Shown: positions 53,901 to 62,432 of the stretch, piece after piece
How the letters are laid out: each line of letters begins with the position of its first letter
Position numbering within the stretch: the stretch's first letter is position 1
Assembly (NCBI GenBank): GCA_947447955.1
Contig: CANFLS010000003.1
Span: 85,048-149,047 of the forward strand
Origin: Flavobacteriales bacterium
GTDB taxonomy: Bacteria > Bacteroidota > Bacteroidia > NS11-12g > UBA955
Length of the DNA: 64,000 nt
Direction of reading: 5' to 3'
Notes under the pieces: generated by a model
The model's input: only the letters and a program-made list of their open reading frames with translations
Databases searched by the model: none
What the model was told of the DNA's origin: nothing
Program-made: the position numbers and the translations under genes

Positions 53901-54108
53901 TTGTTCCTGTTACTACAGCTGAACCATCACCAAAATTCCAACTATTCCCAACTGCCGTTCCATAATTGAATGTTTGGAAAGAGAATGAGTTATTGCGTAA
54001 ACATTGAGCGCTAGAAGAGGTAGTGGTTAAGTTTGTTGTTATTCCAGTACAAGCAATTATTCTGGGAATAATGATGATACTTAAGAGTATTAACAATATT
54101 TTTTTCAT
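47935..54108 (-). CDS. Giant PKD-repeat surface protein with gliding-motility (type B T9SS) C-terminus
   Basis: This 2057-residue exported protein has about 23 PKD domains, each ~80 residues with a W-x-x-GD core and one conserved Cys pair. Domains 2-10 alternate two forms: AFNTQRQC...WDWGDTKTDTAKSP and AFTINNxAQC...WNYGDGGTG. Later domains are more diverged. The C-terminal ~95 residues (WVPNAFTPRKSENMNDKFGL, FSMLIYNRWGEIIF, WDGTVDGQ, YSYIITFYDIDG) are the CHU_C gliding-motility-associated sorting domain. It probably forms a long adhesive or motility-associated filament at the cell surface. It is monocistronic. Confidence 0.93.
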   Translation of the reverse strand: MKKILLILLSIIIIPRIIACTGITTNLTTTSSSAQCLRNNSFSFQTFNYGTAVGNSWNFGDGSAVVTGTKTPTHTYATAGLFKVVETITNSAGCSDTISTYVRVYPQATRNIAFNTQRQCLKTNNFVFTNTSTVASPGNMMKWSWDWGDTKTDTAKSPTHVYTTSGTYKVILSITTANNCTDTISKTVVVNPNANVAFTINNSAQCQRGNSFTYTSTSTVTTGTLTNAWNYGDGGTGFGSPVTRTYVAAGTYKVLLTVTTNAFCIDTLSKFVRVYPQATRRIAFNTQRQCLKNNSFIFTNTSTIVAPGNMMKWAWDWGDTKTDTAKSPTHVYTAVGTYKVILTITTANNCTDTISRTIVVNPNANVAFTINNSAQCQRGNSFTYTSTSTVTTGTLTNAWNYGDGGTGTGSPVTRSYAAAGPYKVILTATTNAGCIDTISKFVRVYPQSTRNIAFNTQRQCLKSNSFVFTNTSTIVAPGNMMKWAWDWGDTKTDTAKSPTHVYTAAGTYKVILTITTANNCTDTISRTIVVGSSPTVAFTINNAAQCLRGNSFTYTSTSTVTAGTLTNAWNYGDGGTGTVSPVTRSYATAGTYKVLLTATTNQGCIDTLSKFVRVYPQATRNIAFNTQRQCLKSNSFVFTNTSTVVAPGNMIKWAWAWGDTKTDTAKSPTHVYTAAGTYKVILTITTANNCTDTISKTIVVNPNANVAFTINNAAQCLRGNSFTYTSTSTVTAGTLTNAWNYGDGGTGTGSPVTRAYTAAGPYKVLLTATTNQGCIDTLSKFVRVYPQATSNIAFNTQRQCLKTNSFVFTNTSTVVAPGNMMKWAWAWGDTKTDTAKSPTHVYTAAGTYKVILTITTANNCTDTISKTIVVSPSATLGLAINNAAQCLKNNSFTFTGSNSNAAVTIATYSWSYGDASAATTGNPKTYSYTAAGTYKVLLTTTSTINCIDTISKYVVVNPNATVSYTVNTRNQCLTGNSYTFTSTSTVSSGTMTYSWNYGDASAAVTGSPVTKSYAAAGLYKVILTVTTNKNCIDTASQFVRVFPQATRNFTVNNVKQCFKNNNFITTNSSTIVSPGNMLKWSWDWGDAKTDTAKSPSHNYTAEGIYKAMLTITSANGCKDTISKYLTVLNKINTAFSINTPNQCLKNNSFTFTSTTTISSGTLTYAWSYGDATFGVGSPVTKSYTNPNTYKVLFTANSSQGCTDTLSKFVKVFPQTALNIAVNNLNQCLKGNLFNITNNSTTIAPGNPIKWSWDWGDAKYDTIKAPSHNFIKEGIYLLRLQTTTANGCIDTISKLLSVYPQTSAAFAINNASQCIKGNAFTFTSQSTIPYGTISYSWNLGDGGPLKTGSVINYSYSWPNKYNITFITQTDKNCKDTVLGLVNLNPQTAPSFTLNQAKQCFKGNSFVLKSTSSISKGIIKTQTWSLGDGYSTSGNSLTYKYNGPGQYNLQLFTTSDSGCRDTALQVVNVYPQANIDATVDKNIQCFKGNKFGFTDLSSISSGSISQYTWLFGDGGISNLKNPSYSYANFGIYNVTHITQSNFGCLDTIVKQVTINATPIVNVSLNLKQQCLKNNMFIFTNKSTLAKGKMTQRWFFGDGQMDTSYQTQHSYFSDGLFNAMLVAYSSDFCNDTFKTTVDLKPMPVANFSFGSVCEKNNLDFTNLSSIKSGKITAYNWHFGDGKTAYTQNTSHSYNTAKIYPALLVVVSEFGCDDSIIKDVRVDKLPTIKFVYQDTCFGNITKFKSISQGGSGGITSEVWRFYNGNIVNATATTQKFANPGNNGFTLYVKNSSNCLDSLSYSITIENPPVSDFTWDKNCVSRPVDFLDNSYTDYGILTNHFWNIGGLAKGNTNNITYTFKNSGTYPVTLITRNSFGCYDTTTKNITLLPKVVANFSYTPDRQEMLEDVLFKNLSQNATSYDWDFGDNDISNLSDPVHQYPLGGDYKVTLIASNADGCPDTITKPIHIKNKALYWVPNAFTPRKSENMNDKFGLETPLQVHRFSMLIYNRWGEIIFRSNDVADRWDGTVDGQLAMSDVYSYIITFYDIDGYIFKYNGIVTLLD
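51520..53990. repeat. 510-bp tandem DNA repeats within the PKD gene
   Basis: Two-domain units of 510 bp recur about five times. For example, the CCATTTCATCATGTT-type segment reappears near 51640, 52150, 52660, 53170 and 53680. Some adjacent units are nearly identical at the nucleotide level, pointing to recent unequal exchange or gene conversion. Confidence 0.85.
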
Positions 54109-54363
54109 TCGCTTTTTATAAAAAAAGCAATATATCTATTGTGAATAAATAAAATATGGTTTGTTAATATTTAATCAACTCAAATGATGGTTTTTTTACA
54201 TTTCTAAGACATTTTGAATTCAAAACAATGAAATGATGCATTTTGAATTCAATTATAATGATGATTTTTAGTTGTAATTTCAGGAGATGTACGATATATT
54301 CTTGATTACATACATAGCAATTTAAATTTGACGAAATATATCAATTGCAATGAATAATTTACT

Positions 54364-56664
54364 TTATAAATTCACAACGCCACCCGCTTTAATCATAATT
54401 CGCTGCTGTTTGAAATGCACTTCAATTTCAATTTCTCCGTGATTTTGAACGCTGGTCCCAGAATGATTTACAGAAATACTCACAGGACTATTTTTGTATA
54501 AAATTCTGAATTTATACCCATGCCATTGTTCTGGACAATGCGGATCTAAATACAAAGATTGGTTCTTGATTCTTAATCCCCCAAAACCTTGAACAATACT
54601 CAAATAACTACCGGCCATACTGGTAATATGCAAACCATCTTCAGTGTCGTTGTTGTAATTGTCTAAGTCAAGTCGTGCCGTCCGCAAATACATTTCATAC
54701 GCTTTTTCTGTAAGTCCAATTTTGGCAGCAAGAATGCTGTGAACACAAGGACTCAAAGAACTTTCATGAACTGTAAATTGCTCGTAAAATTCAAAATTGC
54801 GTTTGTGGGTGTCTATGTCAAACTGATCTTCAAAGAAATAAAGACCCTGCAAAACATCTGCTTGTTTGATATATACACTTCTTAAAATACGGTCCCAACT
54901 CCATTTTTGGTTGATAGGGCGTTCGCTAGAAGGCAATTCATCGCAAGGAATCAACTCTTTGTTCATGAAACCATCGTGTTGTACAAAAATCCCTTGATTT
55001 TCATCATAAGGCAAGTACATGTTTTCATTGATGTGGTTCCATTTTTCAATTTCGAGGGAAATATTTAAGTTGGTTTTCTTAACGATGTTAGAAAATTCTG
55101 AGGGATATTGGATTTGCAAGTACTCGGCGCATTCTGCCGCATACATCATACACCAACACGCAATATAACTGGTATACCAGTTGTTGTTTACATTGTTTTC
55201 GTATTCGTTTGGACCAGTAACTCCGTGCATTTCGTAACGGCCAAAGTTTTGGCTCCAATGTACACGTTGTGCCCAAAAACGGGCAATTCCAAGCAATACT
55301 TCAAATCCACCTTCTGACAAATAAGATTTGTCGCCGGTGTGTTCAATATAATTGTGAATGGCATAGGCAATGGCTCCATTTCTGTGAATTTCTTCAAAGG
55401 TAATTTCCCACTCATTGTGACATTCTTCGCCATTCATGGTAACCATAGGATACAACGCTGCGCCGTCTTTAAATCCTAGTTTCCCTGCATTTTCAATGGC
55501 TTTAACTAATTGCTTGTAGCGATAAACCAACAGCTGTTTTGAAATGGCTGGATCGCTGGTTGCCAAATAGAAAGGCAAGCAATAAGCTTCAGTATCCCAA
55601 TAGGTACTTCCGCCGTATTTTTCGCCGGTATATCCTTTAGGACCAATATTTAAGCGTGGATCATCTCCGCAGTAGGTTTGATTTAATTGATAAATATTGA
55701 AACGAACTGCTTGTTGTGCTTCAACATCGCCTTCAATTTCAACATCGCTCGATTTCCATTTTTCTTGCCAAGCTTTTGCACTCATATTCAAATGGCTTTC
55801 AAAAGATGAAGCGGCCATTTTTTCTAAAGTTTTCTTGGTATGTAGTTCTAAACTTTCAATAGGGTGGTGGAAACTACTTGCCGAAATGGCATGCTTCACC
55901 GCCGTTATGGTTTGTCCGCCATTTACATTTATGGTATAAATGCTGCTGGCGAATTTTGGATGTTGGTTGTGTATGGGGGTTACAGACAGTTCATCGTCCC
56001 CCGAAAAAAGAGAAAACTTAACCCCTGTGCAAAGGTGCCAATTTAATTTTTTTGTTTTAACAGTTACAAAGAGTTTGTTTTCAGTACTTTCTTGTTTGAT
56101 TTCTTCCCAAAACTTTTCATCGTAGTTGCTGTCTTTGTTTGAAACATCTGCATCTACATAGTTTTCAATTTTAACTTCACAGGCAGTATTTGGGGTGATT
56201 TTGTAGCGCAAAGCGCTGTATTCTTTATTGATTAGGCTATAAAATCTAGTAGACTCAATTTCAATGCTAATGCCATTTTTTAATGTAATATTACATTTTC
56301 TATAGAGCAGGCCATTGTACATGTCGAGTTCGCGGTGAAAGCAATTCACCGATGCTTCATGTAAGTCTACCAATTCATTATTGATCCAAATACGCAATCC
56401 AGACCAATAAGTGCTATTTATAACTTTTGCAAAATATTCAGGGTAGCCGTTTTTCCACCAACCAACGCGGGTTTTATCTGGGTAATAAACACCACCCACA
56501 TAAGTTCCTTGCAAAGTATGTCCTGAATAAGTTTCTTCCAGGTTTGCACGTTGACCCATCATTCCATTTCCAATGCTAAAAACGCTTTCAGCAATTTCAT
56601 TCATTTCTGGATTGAAACTTTCTTCAATCACTTTCCATGGATCGGCCTTGAAATATTTTATCAT
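54364..56664 (-). CDS. GH65 disaccharide phosphorylase (maltose phosphorylase-like)
   Basis: A cytoplasmic 766-residue enzyme without signal peptide. SVFSIGNGMMGQRANLEETY, GGSTYWDTEAYCLPFYLATS, NGEECHNEWEITFEEIHRNG (which holds the catalytic acid Glu) and TVHESSLSPCVHSILAA are GH65 hallmarks; the last and the overall layout favour maltose phosphorylase. It would split an alpha-glucobiose with phosphate into beta-glucose 1-phosphate and glucose. Related specificities (kojibiose, nigerose, trehalose) cannot be excluded. The beta-phosphoglucomutase gene lies 3 bp upstream, confirming beta-G1P as product. Confidence 0.93.
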   Translation of the reverse strand: MIKYFKADPWKVIEESFNPEMNEIAESVFSIGNGMMGQRANLEETYSGHTLQGTYVGGVYYPDKTRVGWWKNGYPEYFAKVINSTYWSGLRIWINNELVDLHEASVNCFHRELDMYNGLLYRKCNITLKNGISIEIESTRFYSLINKEYSALRYKITPNTACEVKIENYVDADVSNKDSNYDEKFWEEIKQESTENKLFVTVKTKKLNWHLCTGVKFSLFSGDDELSVTPIHNQHPKFASSIYTINVNGGQTITAVKHAISASSFHHPIESLELHTKKTLEKMAASSFESHLNMSAKAWQEKWKSSDVEIEGDVEAQQAVRFNIYQLNQTYCGDDPRLNIGPKGYTGEKYGGSTYWDTEAYCLPFYLATSDPAISKQLLVYRYKQLVKAIENAGKLGFKDGAALYPMVTMNGEECHNEWEITFEEIHRNGAIAYAIHNYIEHTGDKSYLSEGGFEVLLGIARFWAQRVHWSQNFGRYEMHGVTGPNEYENNVNNNWYTSYIACWCMMYAAECAEYLQIQYPSEFSNIVKKTNLNISLEIEKWNHINENMYLPYDENQGIFVQHDGFMNKELIPCDELPSSERPINQKWSWDRILRSVYIKQADVLQGLYFFEDQFDIDTHKRNFEFYEQFTVHESSLSPCVHSILAAKIGLTEKAYEMYLRTARLDLDNYNNDTEDGLHITSMAGSYLSIVQGFGGLRIKNQSLYLDPHCPEQWHGYKFRILYKNSPVSISVNHSGTSVQNHGEIEIEVHFKQQRIMIKAGGVVNL

Positions 56665-56667
56665 AAA

Positions 56668-57303
56668 TTAAAGTGTATTAAAATCGAATGCACCCAAATT
56701 AGGGATGCAATAATTAGCCAAAGGTAGGTCGTTTTGAGTACCAATACCCACTGCAAACATTTTACCAGAAACGGCAGCTTGAACTCCCGAAGCACTGTCT
56801 TCAAAAACGATGCAATTTTCCGGGGCAATATTCAGCATTTCGGCTGCTTTTAAAAAAGTTTCTGGATGTGGTTTTCCATTTGCAACTTGATTGGCATCAA
56901 CAATGGCATTGAATTTATTGAGTAATCCTACTTTATCAAGTACCAGATTTGCATTTTTACTAGCAGAACCAAGAGCCAAAGGGATTTTGAGGGATATTGC
57001 TTTTTCGAAGAAATCGGCAACCCCCTCCATGAGGAATGAGTTGTCCATTTCTTCAACCAATTCTAAATACCACTGATTTTTTCTAATTAAATCGGCTTCA
57101 AATTGTTCTATAGAAAGGGTAGTATTTGCTTTTTGCAAAATGAATTTGAGCGAATCCACGCGTGAAACGCCTTTCAGGGCTTCGTTGTCGGCTTCTGTAA
57201 GTTCGTAACCATAATCTTCGGCCAAGCGTTTCCAAGCTTCAAAGTGGAACTTTGCGGTATCGCAAATTACGCCATCTAGGTCTAAGATGATGCCTTGAAT
57301 CAT
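56668..57303 (-). CDS. pgmB: Beta-phosphoglucomutase
   Basis: A HAD-superfamily enzyme converting beta-glucose 1-phosphate to glucose 6-phosphate. The nucleophile motif is LDLDGVICDTAKFHFEAW (Asp and Asp+2). The cap contains LKGVSRVDSL, a phosphate site is in LALGSASKN, and KPHPETFLKAAE and VFEDSASGVQAA carry the later acidic and lysine motifs. The 211-residue length is normal. It is placed between the GH65 and kinase genes, overlapping the kinase end by 4 bp. Confidence 0.95.
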   Translation of the reverse strand: MIQGIILDLDGVICDTAKFHFEAWKRLAEDYGYELTEADNEALKGVSRVDSLKFILQKANTTLSIEQFEADLIRKNQWYLELVEEMDNSFLMEGVADFFEKAISLKIPLALGSASKNANLVLDKVGLLNKFNAIVDANQVANGKPHPETFLKAAEMLNIAPENCIVFEDSASGVQAAVSGKMFAVGIGTQNDLPLANYCIPNLGAFDFNTL

Positions 57304-58157
57304 ACAGCAGACTGTACTTTGTTCAAATGGTATTCAACCAAGTTTATAACTGGTTCGCGGGTAATCACTCCCACGTTTAATCTGTGAATTTTGCAAGCTT
57401 CTTTTAATAGATCGCTAAAATGGAAAGCCACAGAACCTACAAAATGTACAGGTACATCTTTGTGATTGGGATATTTCCAAATGTGGATATTGATAAATTT
57501 GCTAAAACCGTTATAAATAAAATCTCTCACCCATTTATCGTCGCGGTTATCGCTCAAAAAGCGCATGAAAGATGCCAAATAAACATTCGGATTTGGTTTG
57601 TTGTAAACGGCTTCGAATATGCCTTCTTTGGTTAAGCCAAAAGTATCGATTAATCCTTGGTGAATTTTATCAGGAAGTTCATGGTACAAGAACATTCTTA
57701 GCAATTCTTTACCATAAAAAGTTCCACCTGCTTCATCTCCAAGTACGTAGCCCAAAGCAGGTACTACTTCATGGATATCGGCTCCATCGAAATAGCAGCT
57801 ATTAGAACCGGTACCAAGAATACAAGATATTCCAGGATCATCACCACAAGTTGCACGAACGGCACCAAGTAAATCATGGTCAACCATAACTTCAGCTTTT
57901 GTAAATACTTTGCGCAATGCAATAGCTACGATTTCATTTCTTGAAGCATGACTTGCGCCTGCACCATAGAAGAAAACGTGGTCAACTTTTAAAGCCAATT
58001 CTGCCAACGCTTCATTTTTACGTATTTCCGATTCAATAAGCTCAGAATTATGAAAAAACGGATTGAAACCCATTGTGTGAAATGTTAATCGGGTATTTGC
58101 ACCATCGGTGAAAATCCAATCGCATTTTGTGCTTCCGCTATCTGCTACTAATATCAT
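57300..58157 (-). CDS. BadF/BadG/BcrA/BcrD-type sugar kinase (N-acetylglucosamine kinase-like)
   Basis: This is an ASKHA-fold kinase. ILVADSGSTKCDWIF is the phosphate-1 loop, FFYGAGASH and CILGTGSNSCYFDG the phosphate-2 region, and LGYVLGDEAGGTFYGKELL the adenosine-side motif typical of GlcNAc/glucosamine kinases of this family. ATG at 58157 gives 286 residues; the open frame to 58208 is not used. In this operon it probably phosphorylates the free sugar released by the GH65 enzyme. It is the first gene of the operon, under a promoter overlapping a palindrome. Confidence 0.88.
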   Translation of the reverse strand: MILVADSGSTKCDWIFTDGANTRLTFHTMGFNPFFHNSELIESEIRKNEALAELALKVDHVFFYGAGASHASRNEIVAIALRKVFTKAEVMVDHDLLGAVRATCGDDPGISCILGTGSNSCYFDGADIHEVVPALGYVLGDEAGGTFYGKELLRMFLYHELPDKIHQGLIDTFGLTKEGIFEAVYNKPNPNVYLASFMRFLSDNRDDKWVRDFIYNGFSKFINIHIWKYPNHKDVPVHFVGSVAFHFSDLLKEACKIHRLNVGVITREPVINLVEYHLNKVQSAV

Positions 58158-58172
58158 TTTATAAAATTTGTT

Positions 58173-58213
58173 GCAATATAATGAAAAATCAGTAAGTGTC
58201 AAATACACACTTA
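58173..58213 (-). promoter_or_regulatory. Promoter of the GH65 operon with operator-like palindrome
   Basis: On the minus strand TTTG (58203-58200), 19 nt, TATATTGC (58180-58173). The palindrome TAAGTGT-CAAATAC-ACACTTA (58193-58213) covers the -33 TTTG, so a bound regulator should block initiation. The divergent Nudix-type regulator is the obvious candidate. Confidence 0.6.
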
Positions 58214-58267
58214 ATAAATAACTTCGAAAACATTGTAAATGTGTAATAAAAATTAAAATTGCTTTTG

Positions 58268-58275
58268 TACTTTTG
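58268..58275 (+). promoter_or_regulatory. -7 element of the Nudix regulator gene
   Basis: TACTTTTG matches TAnnTTTG, 9 nt before the ATG at 58285. Confidence 0.5.
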
Positions 58276-58284
58276 CAGACGATA

Positions 58285-59055
58285 ATGTCATCAACACCAT
58301 CATTAAATCCCCACGTATCAACCGATTGTGTAATCTTTGGGTTTAGTCAAGAAACCTTGCGTTTGTTGTTGATTCGTAGGAATATTCCCAACAGATTAAC
58401 GGAAGTAAATGACGTATTATATGCGTTGCCTGGCGATTTGGTGAAAGATGATGAAAATTTAGATACATCTGCGAACAGGGTATTGGCAGAATTGACTGGA
58501 TTAAAAGGGATTTACTTAACTCAATTTCAAACATTTGGTGATCCATTGCGTATTGCAAAATCCAAGGATCGTGCATGGTTAGAAAGTGTTAGACAAGATC
58601 CTGATGCCCGTGTAATTACTGTGGCTTACATGGCGTTAATTGATAGTCAGAAAGTGAATTTGCAGCCAGGTTCTTTTTCTGAAGAAACGGTTTGGGTGCC
58701 GATTCATGAAGTTCCTGAATTGGCTTTTGATCACAATGAAATTTATGAACAGGCTTTGTCTGCTTTAAAAGAGCGGGTCCAAATGCAACCTATTGGTTTT
58801 GAGCTATTGCCTGAAAAATTCACCATGGGCCAACTCCAATCATTATATGAAACCATTTTAGAGCGTGATCTTGACAAACGTAATTTCCGCCGCAAAATGA
58901 TTAATAGTGGGGTAATTTCACCACTCACAGAGAAGCAAATTGGTGTGAGTAATAAACCAGCGCGCTATTATGTTTACAACCGTGAATTTGCCCAATCTAA
59001 TCCTAGCAGTATCTTTAATTTGCGTATGGATGGAAGTTTTACCTTGTTTAACTAA
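58285..59055 (+). CDS. NrtR/AraR-like Nudix-domain transcriptional regulator
   Basis: An N-terminal Nudix domain (DCVIFGFSQETLRLLLIRRN ... ALPGDLVKDDENL) is fused to a C-terminal winged helix (TMGQLQSLYETILERDLDKR, NFRRKMINSGVISPL). The Nudix box reads NRVLAELTGL where active hydrolases have REUxEExGU, so catalytic glutamates are lost and the domain probably only binds a ligand, as in NrtR-type regulators. Divergence from the GH65-pgmB-kinase operon suggests it senses a sugar or sugar phosphate and controls that operon. ATG at 58285 is preferred. Confidence 0.88.
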   Translation: MSSTPSLNPHVSTDCVIFGFSQETLRLLLIRRNIPNRLTEVNDVLYALPGDLVKDDENLDTSANRVLAELTGLKGIYLTQFQTFGDPLRIAKSKDRAWLESVRQDPDARVITVAYMALIDSQKVNLQPGSFSEETVWVPIHEVPELAFDHNEIYEQALSALKERVQMQPIGFELLPEKFTMGQLQSLYETILERDLDKRNFRRKMINSGVISPLTEKQIGVSNKPARYYVYNREFAQSNPSSIFNLRMDGSFTLFN

Positions 59056-59095
59056 CAATGTAAACATTTTTTGAGGAACATACTCAAAAAACAAC

Positions 59096-59103
59096 TAAAT
59101 TTG
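59096..59103 (+). promoter_or_regulatory. -7 element of the ABC-F gene
   Basis: TAAATTTG, 19 nt before the ATG at 59123. A TTTG at 59070-59073 is 22 nt upstream, one more than ideal. Confidence 0.5.
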
Positions 59104-59122
59104 CACCTCATTTTTTAATTGA

Positions 59123-60742
<1,620 letters not shown>

Positions 60743-60770
60743 ATATAACTAAAATTTGTTGAAAATCAAA

Positions 60771-61520
60771 ATGAAAAAATTAAGTATAGCGTTGTCTGGG
60801 TTGTTGATAATGGCCTTGGCAAGTTGCGGTGAATCGTTCGATACGAAAGCTGCCCCAAAAACATCTGAAGATTCTTTCAGTTATGTTGTTGGTTTGAGTG
60901 TTGGTAAATCTTTGAAAAAAGAAGGTCTTGAAGGATTGGCATTTGGTGCGTTCATTCACGGTGTAAAAGATGCAATGGCTAAAGATAGTGGATTTGCAAT
61001 TTCTGAAGCGCAAATGGATGGCGTTCAACGCAATTTCGTGAAAAGCGTTCAAGGTAAAAAAATGAAAAAAGTGCAAGATGATACCAAGAAATTCATGAAC
61101 GACAAAGCAAAAGAATCTGGTGTTATTCAACTTCCAAGCAAAGCATATTACAAAGTAATCAAAGCAGGTAATGGTGCAGCACCACAAGCTTACGATACTG
61201 TTGAATTCAAATGGGTATTCAAAACAGGAAAAGGTAAAGTAATCGAAGACAATACCAAGAGCCCAAAACCAATCAGAGGCACTGTGGCAATGATGGGCTT
61301 GGCTCCATTAGAAGAAGCTTTCCAAAAAACCCAAGAGGGTGGAACTTGTGAAGTAACCATTTCTAATGAATTACATCCTGCGTTGGCTCGTTCAGCAGCT
61401 ACTTTTGAAGATATGTATGGCGTATCAATTTTCGAAATTCAAATTTTGAAAGTAACTCCAGGTTTGCCTCCTAAACCATCTCCAGCTGGTGCAATGCCAA
61501 AGATGGGGGGAATGCGTTAA
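60771..61520 (+). CDS. FKBP-type peptidyl-prolyl isomerase-like lipoprotein
   Basis: ATG at 60771 gives a lipoprotein signal (LLIMALASC). An N-terminal dimerisation-like helical domain (SFSYVVGLSVGKSLKKEGLE, then AKDSGFAISEAQMDGVQRNF) is that of FKBP_N. The C-terminal domain (YYKVIKAGNGAAPQAYDTVE, EEAFQKTQEGGTCEVTISNE) follows FKBP but lacks some usual active-site aromatics (no DGTVFD, and no AYG after the EL strand). Activity may be weak or lost. It is anchored in the envelope, and would act as a folding helper. A Gly/Met-rich tail ends the protein. Confidence 0.82.
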   Translation: MKKLSIALSGLLIMALASCGESFDTKAAPKTSEDSFSYVVGLSVGKSLKKEGLEGLAFGAFIHGVKDAMAKDSGFAISEAQMDGVQRNFVKSVQGKKMKKVQDDTKKFMNDKAKESGVIQLPSKAYYKVIKAGNGAAPQAYDTVEFKWVFKTGKGKVIEDNTKSPKPIRGTVAMMGLAPLEEAFQKTQEGGTCEVTISNELHPALARSAATFEDMYGVSIFEIQILKVTPGLPPKPSPAGAMPKMGGMR

Positions 61521-61565
61521 TCAATATTTATAATTGCCAGTTTTGTTTTGAAACTGGTTGTATTT

Positions 61566-61599
61566 AAACCCTTGAATGTTCTCATTCAAGGGTTTTTTT
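61566..61599 (+). terminator. Rho-independent terminator
   Basis: AAACCCTTGAATG / CATTCAAGGGTTT perfect stem with a TTCT loop and a T run. A smaller hairpin CCAGTTT/AAACTGG (61537-61557) precedes it. Confidence 0.9.
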
Positions 61600-61736
61600 A
61601 TGCCTAAAATTGACCGTTTTTATGCGTGTAAATCTGAAGGTTGCAAAAATTCGATCATGTGTCAGTGTGAATTATAAGTTGCAGAATGTCATCTTTTTGC
61701 AATTAAATACAAACTTATCTGTATGTTGTTATTTTC

Positions 61737-62348
61737 TTATTTTTCATAAATTTTATATGTGCACTGTTCAGCCGTAGCCAAAGAAATGACTAAGTTTTGG
61801 TCATGTTTTATTTCGGTAAAAAAACAATCGTTATTTTGGCTGTTTGTAGTGTCAATTTGTGTCAAATCTTCTTGAATCCCTGTCCCCATCAATTTTAGAT
61901 AGGCTTCTTTTTTTGTCCATATTTTCAAAAGTTCGTTCGTTGAATTAGAAACTGATTTCAAGAAATCGGTTTCATTTGCATGCAAATAGTCTCGAATAAA
62001 ATTATAGTCGGCCTGTTCATCAATTACCTCTACATCTATTCCAACTTTAAAATTTTTACTTGCTGCTAGACAAACTAAATTTCCAGCATAACTCGTGCTA
62101 AATTCAAAGAAAGGGTTAGATGGTTTTTCTCCTTTCACATATTGAAATTTCTCCCAACTCCATGAGGTATTTAAAATTTTGGCGATTTCAACCAACATTA
62201 TTTTTCCATGAAGTCGCGTATTTATGTCGATACTTTTTTGATACCGTAAAACCTCATTTTTTATTTTGGATGGGATGGTTTCAAATAGTTTTGAATTGGG
62301 ATTGGTTTCAATTCTTTCTAATAAAATGATTACTTCTTTCGAATTCAT
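61737..62348 (-). CDS. 4'-phosphopantetheinyl transferase (Sfp-type)
   Basis: It loads the phosphopantetheine arm onto carrier proteins. The Mg2+-binding motif is FKVGIDVEVI (about residues 100-109) and the second motif is LLKIWTKKEAYLKLMGTGI. NTSWSWEKFQYVKGEKPSNP and STSYAGNLVCLA match the family's N-terminal region. The 203-residue length is that of the Sfp/EntD class rather than AcpS. It is divergent, 84 bp away, from a carrier-protein-dependent synthetase that it probably activates. Confidence 0.92.
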   Translation of the reverse strand: MNSKEVIILLERIETNPNSKLFETIPSKIKNEVLRYQKSIDINTRLHGKIMLVEIAKILNTSWSWEKFQYVKGEKPSNPFFEFSTSYAGNLVCLAASKNFKVGIDVEVIDEQADYNFIRDYLHANETDFLKSVSNSTNELLKIWTKKEAYLKLMGTGIQEDLTQIDTTNSQNNDCFFTEIKHDQNLVISLATAEQCTYKIYEK

Positions 62349-62432
62349 GTTAATTTGGTTTTATTTCATTTAAATTAGCAGAATAGACTGCGAATTCATA
62401 ACTTTTTGTGAATCTATTCGTCAAAGAAATGT

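Noticed and set aside
51520-53990. CRISPR-like regular repeats
   Set aside because: The regular 510-bp spacing comes from coding repeats (PKD domains) in one long open frame, not short repeats with unique spacers.
54109-54363. Regulatory RNA upstream of the giant PKD gene
   Set aside because: A 14-base direct repeat (CATTTTGAATTCAA, twice near 54.2 kb) is visible, but no stable structure or terminator supports an RNA element.
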